Origin: Achromobacter xylosoxidans A8
GTDB lineage: Bacteria > Pseudomonadota > Gammaproteobacteria > Burkholderiales > Burkholderiaceae_B
Reading direction: 5' to 3'
Assembly: GCF_000165835.1 (NCBI RefSeq)
Contig: NC_014640.1
Location: 3,100,001-3,164,000 of the forward strand
Length of the DNA stretch: 64,000 nt
Numbering within the stretch: position 1 is the first letter of the stretch; every line of letters begins with the position of its first letter. The position numbers and the translations under genes are program-made. The notes below the pieces were generated by a model. The model was not told where the DNA came from. It made no database searches and worked only from the letters and a program-made list of their open reading frames with translations. Below, one piece after another: positions 25,257 to 34,449 of this stretch.

Positions 25257-26678
25257 TCAGTTGGCGTTGGAAGACGGGCTGGCGGCCGCCTGGCGCAGGG
25301 CGTTGCCCTGATCGCCCAGGTCCCAGAACAGGCCAGCCATGATCGCCAGCCCCTCGCGGGCGACGCTGCCCAGCAGGTGTTCGTTGGGCGCGTGCTGGGC
25401 GCAAGCCGGATAGGAATGCGGCACCCACAAGGTGGGCAGGCCCAGCTGGTCGGCGAAGATGTCGTTGGGCAGCGATCCACCCAGGTTTGGCAGCAGCGCC
25501 GGCCGCTTGCCGGTGCTGCGCTCCAGCGAGGCCGCGGCCCAGCGCACCCAGGGATTGTCGGGCGACAGGCGGGTGGCGCCGGCCTGCATGCCGATGCGTA
25601 CCTGCACGTCCTCGAAGCCCGCCGCGCGCAAATGTTCCGTCACGTGGGTCTCCAGCGCGCGCCAATCCGTGCCTACCACGAAGCGCAACTGGCACCAGGC
25701 CACGGCTTCGGGCGGTATGGCGTTGACCGGTTTGGCTGGATCGCCGGCGCCGAAAGTCAGGACGTCCAGGCTGTTCCAGCCGAACACCTTCTCGGGCGCG
25801 CTCAGCCCGGGCTCGCCCCACCATGCGTTGATGTCGGGATCGTCCTGGCCGCCGCCGACTTCCAGGTCGGCCAGCGCCTCGGCCACCGCCTGCGGGATGG
25901 GGGGCGGGCGCAGGCCTGGCACCGTGATGCGGCCGCGCGCATCGACCAGCGTGGCGATGGCGTGCGCCAGCACGATGGCCGGGTTGGCCAGCAGGCCGCC
26001 CCAGTTGCCTGAGTGATAGCCGCGTTCGCGCAAGCGCAGTTTCAGTTCGAAGTTCACCGCGCCGCGCGAGCCCATGAAGAGGGTCGGGCGCTGCGCGCTC
26101 AGGCGCGGCCCGTCGCTGGCGATGAACACGTCCGCCGCCAGCGCCTCGCGCTGGGCCTGGCAGAAGGCGGCCAGTCCGGGGGAGCCCGCTTCCTCGCCGG
26201 TCTCGATCAGCCAGATGGTATTGAAGCCGAGCGCGCCGCCGCGCGCGGCGATGACCTGGCGCAGGGCTTCCAGGTTGATGCTGTGCTGGCCCTTGTTGTC
26301 GGCGGTGCCGCGCCCGTACCAGCGGTCGCCCTCGACCTGCAGGCGCCAGGGATCGCGGCCGGCTTCCCATTTGGCGGCATTGCCGTGCACCACGTCGCCA
26401 TGGCCGTACATCAGCACCGTGGGCAGGCCGGCCTGCTCGATGCGGCGCGCCACCAGGATAGGCAGGTCGGCGCCGGAGGGGTTGGGATGCACCTCACAGG
26501 CGAAGCCCAAGTCCCGCAGCAGCGGAACCAGCTCTTCGTCCAGGTAGGCGTGCTGGGCGGGGGCTTGGTCAGCCACTTCGCTTTCCGTCGCGTAGGCGAC
26601 GCGGCGGGCCAGGGCGGCTTGAAGGTCGCCGTTGTCATAGGCTTGAACGGCTTGGAGCAGGGCTTGTTCGCGTATCAC
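25257..26678 (-). CDS. M20-family metallopeptidase (dipeptidase-like)
   Basis: 473 residues with M20/ArgE/CPG2-type zinc motifs: VLMYGHGDVVHG (first His/Asp), GRGTADNKGQH (bridging Asp), IETGEEAGSPG (catalytic Glu pair), and a C-terminal PNLGGSLPNDIF...HAPNEHLL with the last His. The insert between is the dimerisation domain. These enzymes cleave dipeptides, acylated amino acids or carbamoyl derivatives. Expressed divergently from a LysR gene (26773) and followed by a Bug protein, so probably a regulated peptide or amide catabolic operon. True substrate unknown. Confidence 0.9.
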   Translation of the reverse strand: MIREQALLQAVQAYDNGDLQAALARRVAYATESEVADQAPAQHAYLDEELVPLLRDLGFACEVHPNPSGADLPILVARRIEQAGLPTVLMYGHGDVVHGNAAKWEAGRDPWRLQVEGDRWYGRGTADNKGQHSINLEALRQVIAARGGALGFNTIWLIETGEEAGSPGLAAFCQAQREALAADVFIASDGPRLSAQRPTLFMGSRGAVNFELKLRLRERGYHSGNWGGLLANPAIVLAHAIATLVDARGRITVPGLRPPPIPQAVAEALADLEVGGGQDDPDINAWWGEPGLSAPEKVFGWNSLDVLTFGAGDPAKPVNAIPPEAVAWCQLRFVVGTDWRALETHVTEHLRAAGFEDVQVRIGMQAGATRLSPDNPWVRWAAASLERSTGKRPALLPNLGGSLPNDIFADQLGLPTLWVPHSYPACAQHAPNEHLLGSVAREGLAIMAGLFWDLGDQGNALRQAAASPSSNAN

Positions 26679-26772
26679 TTCGTTGCCTGGGATGCTGAGG
26701 GAGGCACAAAGTTATTACGCTTCACCGCATGCCACAATTAGATAATTAGCATTCTTTCATTGCCATAAAGGC

Positions 26773-27708
26773 ATGGATAAAAGGGGCGCCATGATTTCGC
26801 TGGGCTTGAGGTACTTCCTGGAGGTCGCGCGCTGCGGCTCGATCGCCGGCGCCGCGGCTGCGCAGCACGTGGCGGCCTCGGCCGTCAGCCGGCAGATCGC
26901 CAAGCTGGAGGACGGGCTGGGCATTGCATTGTTCGAGCGGCAGGCGCGCGGCATGGAACTGAGCGAGGCCGGCCGCCAATTGGCCGCCTATGCCAATGCC
27001 GCGGCGCTGGAAGCAGAGCGCGTCACCACCGAGATACGCCAGCGCAGCCACCTGGGCGACGTGACCATACGCCTGGCCTGCACCGAGGGTTTCGCCCACC
27101 GTTTCCTGCCCATGTGCATGGCCGAGTTCAAGCGGGTCCGGCCCGAAGCCCGTTTCCATCTGCACGTGGAACGCCCCGAGGAAGTCAGCCGCCAGATCCT
27201 GGAAGGCCTGTCGCAGCTGGCGCTGCGCTACACCACCGCGCAGGATGACCGCCTCAAGACCGAACTGCTGGTGCGCGCCCCGGTCTATGCGGTGATGTGC
27301 CGGAACCATCCGCTGGCCAGCCGGCGCAGCCTCAGCATGCGCGACCTGGCGAAGGTGCCGCTGTCGCTGGGCGATCAGGGCACCACGGTGCGGCAGTTGT
27401 TCGACGCGGCTTGCGCGAACGCGGGGCTGCACATCGAGCCGGCCTATGTATCCAACCATTCCGCGGCCTTTCTGCCCATGCTGCCCGGCAGCGAGATCGT
27501 GGCGCTGTCGGGCTACCTGACCATGTTGGGACAGCGCGACGGAGAGGGCCTGGCCGCGGTGCCGTTCAGCAATCCGGAGATGCGGCAGCGGAGCATCCAG
27601 GTGCTGACATTGCAGGGCCGGACGCTGCCGGCGCTGGCCCGCGAGTTCCTGGAGTTCATGGCGCAGCGGCTGACGGCCACGCCCAAGGCGCCGGAAGCGG
27701 ACGCCTGA
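26773..27708 (+). CDS. LysR-family regulator, divergent from the M20/Bug operon
   Basis: 311 residues, LysR winged helix at the N-terminus (LRYFLEVARCGSIAGAAAAQHVAASAVSRQIAKLEDGLGIALFERQARG) followed by a ligand-binding domain. The 94-bp gap to the M20 gene is shared, the classical LysR layout. AAGGGG lies four bases before a second ATG at 26791 (MISLGLRYF), which is an equally plausible start. Confidence 0.9.
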   Translation: MDKRGAMISLGLRYFLEVARCGSIAGAAAAQHVAASAVSRQIAKLEDGLGIALFERQARGMELSEAGRQLAAYANAAALEAERVTTEIRQRSHLGDVTIRLACTEGFAHRFLPMCMAEFKRVRPEARFHLHVERPEEVSRQILEGLSQLALRYTTAQDDRLKTELLVRAPVYAVMCRNHPLASRRSLSMRDLAKVPLSLGDQGTTVRQLFDAACANAGLHIEPAYVSNHSAAFLPMLPGSEIVALSGYLTMLGQRDGEGLAAVPFSNPEMRQRSIQVLTLQGRTLPALAREFLEFMAQRLTATPKAPEADA

Positions 27709-27807
27709 GGCGGGCGCCTGAGGCGAAGGCCTGAGGGGGCGGCCAGAGGCAGATGTCATCGGCGCTCGTCCGAGAGGGAGGCCGCGCGGGCGGCCCCCGG
27801 ACCAGCG

Positions 27808-28782
27808 TCAGTCCAAAGAGATATTGGCCTCCTTGACCACGGCCGCAAAGCGCGCCGAGTCCGCGTCGCGGGCCTGGGCCAGCGCGGCGGCGTCCTGCGG
27901 CCAGGCGTCAAAGCCATAGGTCTCGAAACGCTTGCGCACCGCGGGCGTCACCACGGCCTGGGCGATGGCGTCATTGATGCGCTTGACCACGGCATCCGGC
28001 GTGCCCTTGGGCGCGAAGGCTGCGACCCAGGTCTTCAGTTCGAAGTCCTTGGGGCCGCCAGCCTCGCTGACCGTGGGCACGTCGGCGTAGGAACCCAGGC
28101 GCGACGGCGCCGCCAGCGCCAGCAGCTTGACCCGCTTGGCCTGGTACAGGTTCTGCACCGTGGCGGCGGTGCCGAAGGCCCAGTCCACTTCGCCGTTGGC
28201 CACTGCCGTGTAGAGCTGGGCCAGGTCCTTGAAGGGGACGTGGGTCATGTTGGTCTGCGTGGCGGTCTGGAACATGGACGTGCCCACGTGCGCCACGCTG
28301 CCCATGCCCCAGGTGCCGTAGGTCAGCTTGCCGGGCTGGGCCTTGGCCGCCGCGATCAGATCGGTGACATTGTTCCAGGGCGAGGAGGCCGATACGACCA
28401 TGAAGAAATGCGTGGTGTAGATCGGCGCCACCGGCACGAAATCCTTGACCGGATCGAAGGGCAGGTTGCGGTAGAGCTGCGGCTGCAGCGTCATGTGGGT
28501 GTTGTCCACCACGGCCAGCGAGTAGCCGTCGGGCGTGGCGCGCTTGACCTCGCCGATCGCCAGCCAGCCGTTGGCGCCGGGCTTGTTCTCGACGATGAGC
28601 GGCTGCTTCCAGGCCGCCGTGAGCTGTTCGCCCAGCATGCGGGCGACGGCGTCGGGACCGCTGCCCACCGAGTACGGCAGCACGATGCGCACCGGCCGTT
28701 CGGGGTATTTGTCGGATTGGGCCTGTGCCGAGGCGCAGGCCAGGGCGCCGGTCAGCGCCATGCACCAGAGGGTATTTTTCAT
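27808..28782 (-). CDS. Bug-family solute-binding protein
   Basis: 324 residues with a signal peptide (MKNTLWCMALTGALACASAQA) and the Bug signature DKYPERPVRIVLPYSVGSGPDAVARML, IVENKPGANG and a late LLALAAPSRLGSYADVPTVSEAG. GGAGGAGAC before the ATG at 28782 is a strong ribosome site. It is the last gene of the aryl-CoA-type operon running from 34393, 107 bases after the monooxygenase, and probably delivers the substrate of that pathway. Confidence 0.92.
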   Translation of the reverse strand: MKNTLWCMALTGALACASAQAQSDKYPERPVRIVLPYSVGSGPDAVARMLGEQLTAAWKQPLIVENKPGANGWLAIGEVKRATPDGYSLAVVDNTHMTLQPQLYRNLPFDPVKDFVPVAPIYTTHFFMVVSASSPWNNVTDLIAAAKAQPGKLTYGTWGMGSVAHVGTSMFQTATQTNMTHVPFKDLAQLYTAVANGEVDWAFGTAATVQNLYQAKRVKLLALAAPSRLGSYADVPTVSEAGGPKDFELKTWVAAFAPKGTPDAVVKRINDAIAQAVVTPAVRKRFETYGFDAWPQDAAALAQARDADSARFAAVVKEANISLD

Positions 28783-28889
28783 GTCTCCTCCACTTTCCAT
28801 GGATGGTTCGCGGCGCTTCCCGGCGCCGCTTATCGTTGAGGCCGCAAGCGCGGATAAAAGCGCCGCGGCCGGGTACTCAAAACAGCGCT

Positions 28890-30038
28890 TCAGGACACGG
28901 CGGCCGCTTCCGGATGCCGCGCCTCGTAGGCAGCGGCGAAGCCCGGATCGCGCTGGCGCAGGTCGTCGTGGCTGACTTGGCCGGTGCGGCGCATGTAGTC
29001 GTAGGCGAAGGACACCGGGTCCAGGTGCATCTTCTCGGCCACGTTCTCGTACCAGTCCAGGCTGCGCGCGGCGGCGGTCTGGAAATTGGCCGAAGCCGGA
29101 CGGCGCTGCGCCTCGAAGTGCGCGAACGCGGCCTGCGCGTCGTCGGGATGCTGCGTCAGGCCCTGATGTAGCGCGATCGCGTCCTGCATCGCCATCCGGG
29201 TGCCGGAGCCCAGCGAAAAATGCACGGTGCGCAGTGCATCGCCCAGCAGCACGATGTTGCCGTGCGACCAGCGCTCGTTGCGCACGATGCTGGCCTCGAA
29301 CCACAAGGAGCGGTTGCCCAGCAGTTCGTTCGCGCCCAGGTCGGCGCGGAACACCTCGGCGCAATAGCGGCGGCTGGCGTCCTCGCTGGCCGAGTCCAGG
29401 CCGGCGCGCTGCCAGGTGTCCGGGTCCACTTCCACCAGGAAAGTGCTGAGATCCTTGCTGTACTGGTAGCTGTGGGCGATGAAGATGCCGTGGTCTGTTT
29501 CGCGGAAGATCAGCGATACCGGATGGAAGCGCTGGCGGGTGCCATACCAGGCGAACTTGTTGCGGCGGCGTTCGAAGCTGGGGCGGAAGTGCTCGGCGTA
29601 CTGCTTGCGCACGGCGCTGTTGCTGCCGTCGGCGGCCACTACCATGTCCACTTCCGCGGCCAGCCGCCCGATGTCCTCGATCCGCTGCTCGTGCAGGATC
29701 TTCACGCCGGCTTCCAGGCAGGCTTTTTCCAGGACTTCCAGCATGTCGATGCGGGCCGTGCGCGAGAAATGGTTGCCCTGGACCTGGACGCGGGCGCCCT
29801 GGTGGATGATCTCCATGTAGTCGCAGCGTTCGTGGTGCGCCACGAAGGCCTTGAAGAATTCCGGGTCGGCCTCGCGCAGGAAGGACAGGCCGATGTCCGA
29901 GAACACCACGCCCCAGCCGTAGGTGGCGCCGCGCGGATTCTGTTCGTAGACGGTGATGTCGTGCTGCGGGGCATGCTTCTTGGCCAGCAGCGAAAAGTAC
30001 AGGCCGGCGGGGCCTGCTCCGATGATGGCGATCTTCAT
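28890..30038 (-). CDS. FAD-dependent monooxygenase, salicylyl-CoA/anthraniloyl-CoA hydroxylase-like
   Basis: 382 residues, flavoprotein hydroxylase with the dinucleotide motif MKIAIIGAGPAGLYFSLLAKK and the FAD ribityl-binding NIVLLGDALRTVHFSLGSGTRMAM. The segment YEQNPRGATYGWGVVFSDIGL is typical of the monooxygenase half of bifunctional salicylyl-CoA 5-hydroxylase/anthraniloyl-CoA monooxygenases (about 780 residues), but here only this half is present. Start overlaps the thioesterase stop (ATGA). Together with an acyl-AMP ligase and thioesterase this suggests ring hydroxylation of an aryl-CoA; the actual substrate is not proven. Confidence 0.82.
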   Translation of the reverse strand: MKIAIIGAGPAGLYFSLLAKKHAPQHDITVYEQNPRGATYGWGVVFSDIGLSFLREADPEFFKAFVAHHERCDYMEIIHQGARVQVQGNHFSRTARIDMLEVLEKACLEAGVKILHEQRIEDIGRLAAEVDMVVAADGSNSAVRKQYAEHFRPSFERRRNKFAWYGTRQRFHPVSLIFRETDHGIFIAHSYQYSKDLSTFLVEVDPDTWQRAGLDSASEDASRRYCAEVFRADLGANELLGNRSLWFEASIVRNERWSHGNIVLLGDALRTVHFSLGSGTRMAMQDAIALHQGLTQHPDDAQAAFAHFEAQRRPASANFQTAAARSLDWYENVAEKMHLDPVSFAYDYMRRTGQVSHDDLRQRDPGFAAAYEARHPEAAAVS

Positions 30039-30511
30039 TTTGCTTGGCTCCTGTTTGCTTCGGCCTGCGCGCAGGCTTCCTGATATGACTGCAAGGCGCC
30101 GCGCAGCGCGGCGGGCACTTCGATGGCGCGCCGTTCGCCGCGCGCCACGCAGATCGGGGTCAGCCGGGCATCGAAGGCGGGCTGGCCGCGCACGCTGCCG
30201 GCGACGTGCAGGGTGTAGGTGCGGGTGCGGATTTCCTCGACCCTGACGCACATGTCGAATTCCTCGTCCGGCCACAGCGAGGCCTGGAAGTCGAAGGCCA
30301 GCGCGCGCGTCGGCGTGCCGAAACCATGCTCGTCCTTGATGCGCTGCGGCGTGCCGTTGAACAGATGGCCGTAGAACAGTTCGGCCGCCGACAGCACGTA
30401 TTCGCCGAAGGTGACGGTGTAAACCACGCCGGCGGGATCGCAATCGCCCCATTTGACGCGGCGGCGCACGATGAACGGCGTCTCGCTCACTACGTATTCA
30501 GTGCTGGTCAT
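30035..30511 (-). CDS. 4-hydroxybenzoyl-CoA thioesterase-like hotdog protein
   Basis: 158 residues with the hotdog-fold active-site motif RVKWGDCDPAGVVYT, in which Asp acts as catalytic base, as in 4-hydroxybenzoyl-CoA thioesterase. Overlaps the acyl-AMP ligase by 14 bases and the monooxygenase by four, so it belongs to the same operon. Expected role: release of a hydroxylated aryl acid from its CoA ester after the monooxygenase step. Confidence 0.87.
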   Translation of the reverse strand: MTSTEYVVSETPFIVRRRVKWGDCDPAGVVYTVTFGEYVLSAAELFYGHLFNGTPQRIKDEHGFGTPTRALAFDFQASLWPDEEFDMCVRVEEIRTRTYTLHVAGSVRGQPAFDARLTPICVARGERRAIEVPAALRGALQSYQEACAQAEANRSQAK

Positions 30512-32186
30512 TGCCGTTCTCCCTGGCCTTGGCGGCCTCCTGGTTGAGCATTTCCGCGACGCTATGGCGCAGGGCGGCCTTGTCGAGCTTGCCGACCTTG
30601 GTCACGGGAAAGGCCTCGATCTGTTCGATGCGTTCCGGGCACTTGTATTTGGCCAGCCCCTGGCCGGTGAGGAAATCCGCCAGTTCCGTCAGGCTCGGCG
30701 CCTTATGCCCGGGCCGGACGATGACGAAGACGCAGCCTTTCTCGCCATAGAAAGGGTCGGGCATGGCCACCAGCCGCGCCTCGGAAATGGCCGGATGCGC
30801 GCCCACCAGCGCCTCGACTTCCTCGCAGCCGATCTTCTCGCCGCCGCGGTTGATGTTGTCGCGCAGGCGGCCCTCGAAGGCGTAGCAGGTTTTCCCGTCC
30901 ACCACGCGCGCCGTCATCATGTCGCCGGTGCGGTAATAGCCGTCGGAGGTGTAGGCCGAGGCGTTGGCGGCGGGAGCGTCGAAGAACCCCGGCAGGGTGG
31001 CGGGGCCGCGGAAGCAGAGTTCGCCCATTTGCCCTTCGGCCACTGGCTCCTCAGTGCCGGGCGCCAGCAGGCGGATGTCGTCTTCGGCGCAGCCCGAGCG
31101 TCCCTGGGTGTGGTGCCGCTCGTACTCGGACGCGTCGGCGGGCGAGCCCAGCAGCAGCCCTTCGGTGATACCGAACAGATTGGAGCAGGGCACGTTCAGA
31201 TGGGCTTCGAGCCGGTCGGCCGCGCTCATGGTGATGAACAGGCGCAGCGTGGACAGGTCGTAGCGCGCCAGGTCGGGGAAGGCCATGAGCTGCGGCGCTA
31301 TCGGCCCGATGGACATGGCGCGGGTGACGCGGTGGCGCTCGATCAGCTCCAGCATGCGCGGCACGTCGACCCGTGGCATCAGCACCGCGGATACGCCCAT
31401 GGCGATCACGGGAATCAGCACATAGACCTGGGCGGCGTTGTGCAGCAGGGGCAGCGCCCAGATGATGCGGTCGTCGTCCTGCATCTTGTAGCGCCGGGCG
31501 CAGGCCAGCGAATGGCCCAGGTACTCGGCATGGAAGCGCGGGATGATCTTGGGCATGCCGGTGGTGCCGCCCGACAGCTGGAAGCTCAGCACGTCTTCGC
31601 AGCCGGGGCCCTGGTCCGCCAGGATGAGGCGGGCCTCGGCCAGCGGCATCGCGTCCAGCAGCGCATGGAGCGACACGCCGTGCGGCGAGTCGCCGCGCGC
31701 TACGACCAGGTGCTCCAGCGTGTCGCTCGCGGCCAGCATGCCCGCGGCGAAGGCCGGCAGGTCGAACTTGCCGAAGTCGGCTTGCACGAAATAGCCGCGG
31801 GCGCGAGTCTGGCGCGTCAACTGGCCGATCTCCAGTTCGCGGTGCTGCGGCAGCGAACAGACGGGTACGATGCCCGCCTTGTAGCAGGCCAGCAGGGCCA
31901 GCGCCGTTTCCAGCGTGGTGCCCATCTGGAAGATGGCGCGGTCCGCCGGCGCCAGGCCGAGTTTCAGCAAGGCGGCGGCCAGCCGATCGGTCTGTTCATC
32001 CAGTTCGCGGAAACTCAGGCTGCCTTCGTCGATGATCAGCGCGGTGCGCTCGGGGCAACGCAGGGCGGTGGCGTGCAGCGCCGCGCCCACGGTCGAGCGC
32101 TCCCACGCGCCGCTGGCGAAGTACTGGCGGGCCCGTTCGGCGTGGTGGTAGATCACGCCCTCTATGGGGTGGCGTATATCTCGCAT
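30498..32186 (-). CDS. Aryl acid AMP-/CoA-ligase (2,3-dihydroxybenzoate-AMP ligase-like)
   Basis: 562 residues of the acyl-adenylate family. The phosphate loop FQLSGGTTGMPKIIPRFHAEY closely follows the EntE/DhbE pattern; adenine motif FGITEGLLL, then YRTGDMM, hinge GRLRDNINRGGEKIGCEEVE, and the catalytic lysine in VTKVGKLDKAAL. It activates an aromatic acid to its AMP and then CoA ester. GGAGGAGAC before the ATG is a strong ribosome site. The operon has no carrier-protein or siderophore synthetase, so a catabolic role is more likely than siderophore making. Confidence 0.88.
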   Translation of the reverse strand: MRDIRHPIEGVIYHHAERARQYFASGAWERSTVGAALHATALRCPERTALIIDEGSLSFRELDEQTDRLAAALLKLGLAPADRAIFQMGTTLETALALLACYKAGIVPVCSLPQHRELEIGQLTRQTRARGYFVQADFGKFDLPAFAAGMLAASDTLEHLVVARGDSPHGVSLHALLDAMPLAEARLILADQGPGCEDVLSFQLSGGTTGMPKIIPRFHAEYLGHSLACARRYKMQDDDRIIWALPLLHNAAQVYVLIPVIAMGVSAVLMPRVDVPRMLELIERHRVTRAMSIGPIAPQLMAFPDLARYDLSTLRLFITMSAADRLEAHLNVPCSNLFGITEGLLLGSPADASEYERHHTQGRSGCAEDDIRLLAPGTEEPVAEGQMGELCFRGPATLPGFFDAPAANASAYTSDGYYRTGDMMTARVVDGKTCYAFEGRLRDNINRGGEKIGCEEVEALVGAHPAISEARLVAMPDPFYGEKGCVFVIVRPGHKAPSLTELADFLTGQGLAKYKCPERIEQIEAFPVTKVGKLDKAALRHSVAEMLNQEAAKARENGNDQH

Positions 32187-32210
32187 GGTTGTCTCCTCCT
32201 GGCCCGTGTC

Positions 32211-33110
32211 TCAGTGGCGCACGGCCGAGATCAGGACGCGGTCCCGATCCAATACGTCGATCGTGCCGCTGACGCCGCCGGTGAACAAGCCGTACCAGAC
32301 GGCGGGCTTGAGCCCCAGGGCCTTGCGCTGGAACTCCAGCGGGCCGTCGGCGACGATGCAGTCGAAATGCTCGCCCGGCAGCACCGTGCAGTTCTCGCGC
32401 TCGGAAGCGTCCTGCACCAGGGAAGAGAATTCCTCGACCCGGGGCACGAAGATCCGCACGCGCGGCTCGGCGGCGCTGTCCGCCATCTGCAGCCGGTCTT
32501 CCAGCAGCGCGGCCTTGCGCGCCCAGACGTCGTCGATATGCCGGATGCGGCCGCCGGCGGATTCCGCATCGGCTTCGGCCTGCATGGCCGCGCGCAGCGT
32601 CAGGTCGGCGTCGATCGCGTCGACCTCGCCCAACGGGCGCAGCTTGCGCGTGAATTCGATGAAGTAGCCGTTGGGATCGCGCACATAGATGGATTCGATC
32701 ACCTCATGGCGGGTTTCGACGGAGACTTCCAGCCCGGCGTCCTGCAGCTTCTGCTTCCAGGCCTTGAGCTCGTCTTCACTGTCGACCAGCCAGGCGGTGT
32801 GGGTGGCGTCGAACACGTGGTCCTCGGGCAGCGGCCGCATGCTGCTGCGTCCGCGCAGCGCCTCCGGTTCGTCCGAGCCCAGGTAGTAGAAGAACGCAAT
32901 CGTGCTGCCCTGGCCGCTATCGAAAAAGAAGTGCAGGAAGTCCGGGTGCGTAGCGGGACCCCAGCCGCGCGCGGAGATCACATGGACCAGTGGCAGGCCG
33001 AGGATGTCGCGATAGAAGGCGACCGTTTCGCGCAGGCGCCAGGTGGGCCGCGCCGTGTGGTCCACGCCGTGCAGGCGCAGGGGGGCGGGGGTCTTGGGGG
33101 TTGCAGTCAT
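32211..33110 (-). CDS. VOC-superfamily (glyoxalase/extradiol dioxygenase-like) protein
   Basis: 299 residues. The first half is a clear VOC module: GVDHTARPTWRLRETVAFYRDILGLPLVHV and YVRDPNGYFIEFTRKL, with His and Glu placed as metal ligands. The second half is more diverged and could be a second, degenerate module. GGAG six bases before the ATG at 33110 decides the start; an ATG 18 bases upstream lacks one. In the aryl-CoA operon it may act as a dioxygenase, isomerase or lyase on a ring intermediate; no closer assignment is possible. Confidence 0.78.
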   Translation of the reverse strand: MTATPKTPAPLRLHGVDHTARPTWRLRETVAFYRDILGLPLVHVISARGWGPATHPDFLHFFFDSGQGSTIAFFYYLGSDEPEALRGRSSMRPLPEDHVFDATHTAWLVDSEDELKAWKQKLQDAGLEVSVETRHEVIESIYVRDPNGYFIEFTRKLRPLGEVDAIDADLTLRAAMQAEADAESAGGRIRHIDDVWARKAALLEDRLQMADSAAEPRVRIFVPRVEEFSSLVQDASERENCTVLPGEHFDCIVADGPLEFQRKALGLKPAVWYGLFTGGVSGTIDVLDRDRVLISAVRH

Positions 33111-33133
33111 GACTTGCTCCGTCGACATTCGGA

Positions 33134-34393
33134 TTAGAGGAAACGCTGGCGCAGCCAGGCGGCCAGTTCGCGGCCGGCGGCATAGCGCCCGGGTTCTTCG
33201 CTTTCAGCCAGCGCGCGGCCGTGGTGGTCGCCGCGGATGCGCAGGTGGGTCTTGTCCGGCGCGGGGATGGCGTCGTGGATGGCGCGCACGTCGGAAGGGA
33301 AGCAGGCCTGGTCGCCGGTGTATTCGATGATCAGCGTGGGCTGGACGATGCCGCCTGCGGTGCGTTCCATGCTGGCGTTGGACGACAGGCCGGACCAGGT
33401 CGACAGCCAGCTCTCCGGCGTGCAAAAGCGGGCGAAGCCGACGGCGCCGAAGTTCGACGCATAAGGGTCCTTGCCCCACAGCGAGCCCGGGTGGCGGTCG
33501 GACGGATCCAGGCTGAGGTCCAGGCAGCGCAGGTCGGCGTCGGTGCGCCAGACCACCAGCACGGGCGTGTGCGCCGCCTGCCGGCGGCGCTCGGCGGAAG
33601 CGTCGGCGCCGCTCTTGACGTCGGCGCGCGCCGCCAGGCGGTCGGCGATCATCTGCCGCGCCTGCGCGTCCAGGCGGGCCACGCGTTCGCGCTGCGCCTG
33701 GCGGTAGCGGGCGACGAACTCCGGCGCATAGCGCGCCTGGCCCTTGGGGCGGTAGCCGTTTCCGGGCGCCAGCGGATCGAGTTCCGGCGCCACCGACAGC
33801 GCGTCGTTCTCGTCGGCGACGGACGGGTCGATGCAGTTCAGCAGCAGCGCGCCCTGGCCGGGGTGGGGGCCTACCAGCACCAGCCCATGCACCTCGGGCA
33901 TGTCCAGTTCATCCAGCCCGCTGGCCTTGCCGCCCGGCGTACGGGCGACGCGTTCGCTGGCGGCCAGGCCGGCCTGCTGCGCATAGAACGCGTACAGGCC
34001 GGCGCCGCCGGAATTGCCCAACAGCACGATTTTCTTGAAACCCTGCTCGCGCAGGAAGCGCAGGCCGGCGGCCACATCCTGCAAGGCCTGTTCATGTTCC
34101 AGCCTGAGGTCGTTGCCGACTGAGCGGGCGCCCTGCGACCAGGCAGCTAGGCCGGCGCCGACGATATCGGGGATCAGGTAATGGCAGGCCATGAACTCGC
34201 GCGGATGCATGACGCAGACCACGGTGTCGGGGCGCGGACCGGCCGGCTGGTAGAGCGATCCGGAGGTGGCGGCGCCGTCCGCGGTGCGCAGCACGACGTT
34301 GCGGGTCGAGGCGCCGGCGGGCAGGTCGCGAGGATTCCAATCGGTGTTGAGAAAGCCGGCGGTGATCTGGCTGGAGGGGGTGGCGGTAGTCAC
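33134..34393 (-). CDS. Alpha/beta hydrolase, first gene of the aryl-acid operon
   Basis: 419 residues. The nucleophile elbow is LLGNSGGAGLYAFYA (Gly-Asn-Ser-Gly-Gly), with a late Asp in EYTGDQACFPSDV and a His in IRGDHHGRAL, giving a plausible Ser-Asp-His triad; an insert of about 150 residues forms a lid. AGGAG lies seven bases before a GTG start at 34393. Likely opens the pathway by cleaving an ester or amide, or acts on a ring-cleavage product. Divergent from a TetR gene, with paired operators between. Confidence 0.82.
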   Translation of the reverse strand: MTTATPSSQITAGFLNTDWNPRDLPAGASTRNVVLRTADGAATSGSLYQPAGPRPDTVVCVMHPREFMACHYLIPDIVGAGLAAWSQGARSVGNDLRLEHEQALQDVAAGLRFLREQGFKKIVLLGNSGGAGLYAFYAQQAGLAASERVARTPGGKASGLDELDMPEVHGLVLVGPHPGQGALLLNCIDPSVADENDALSVAPELDPLAPGNGYRPKGQARYAPEFVARYRQAQRERVARLDAQARQMIADRLAARADVKSGADASAERRRQAAHTPVLVVWRTDADLRCLDLSLDPSDRHPGSLWGKDPYASNFGAVGFARFCTPESWLSTWSGLSSNASMERTAGGIVQPTLIIEYTGDQACFPSDVRAIHDAIPAPDKTHLRIRGDHHGRALAESEEPGRYAAGRELAAWLRQRFL

Positions 34394-34449
34394 ATTCGTC
34401 TCCTGTGGCGATGGTCCGTGGACCTCGGTTTGACGTATTAGACGAATAT

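Noticed and set aside
24262..26370. One 702-residue frame joining part of the M20 region to the Bug protein
   Set aside because: The Bug protein has its own signal peptide starting at 25242; the upstream part is the M20 gene read in another frame.
28890..30452. Monooxygenase fused to an N-terminal extension of about 138 residues
   Set aside because: The nucleotide-binding motif MKIAIIGAGPAG starts at 30038 and overlaps the thioesterase stop; the extension is the thioesterase read out of frame.
30453..33137. An 894-residue plus-strand frame opposite the ligase and VOC genes
   Set aside because: The minus-strand genes have clear domains, overlaps and ribosome sites; this frame has none and reflects high GC content.
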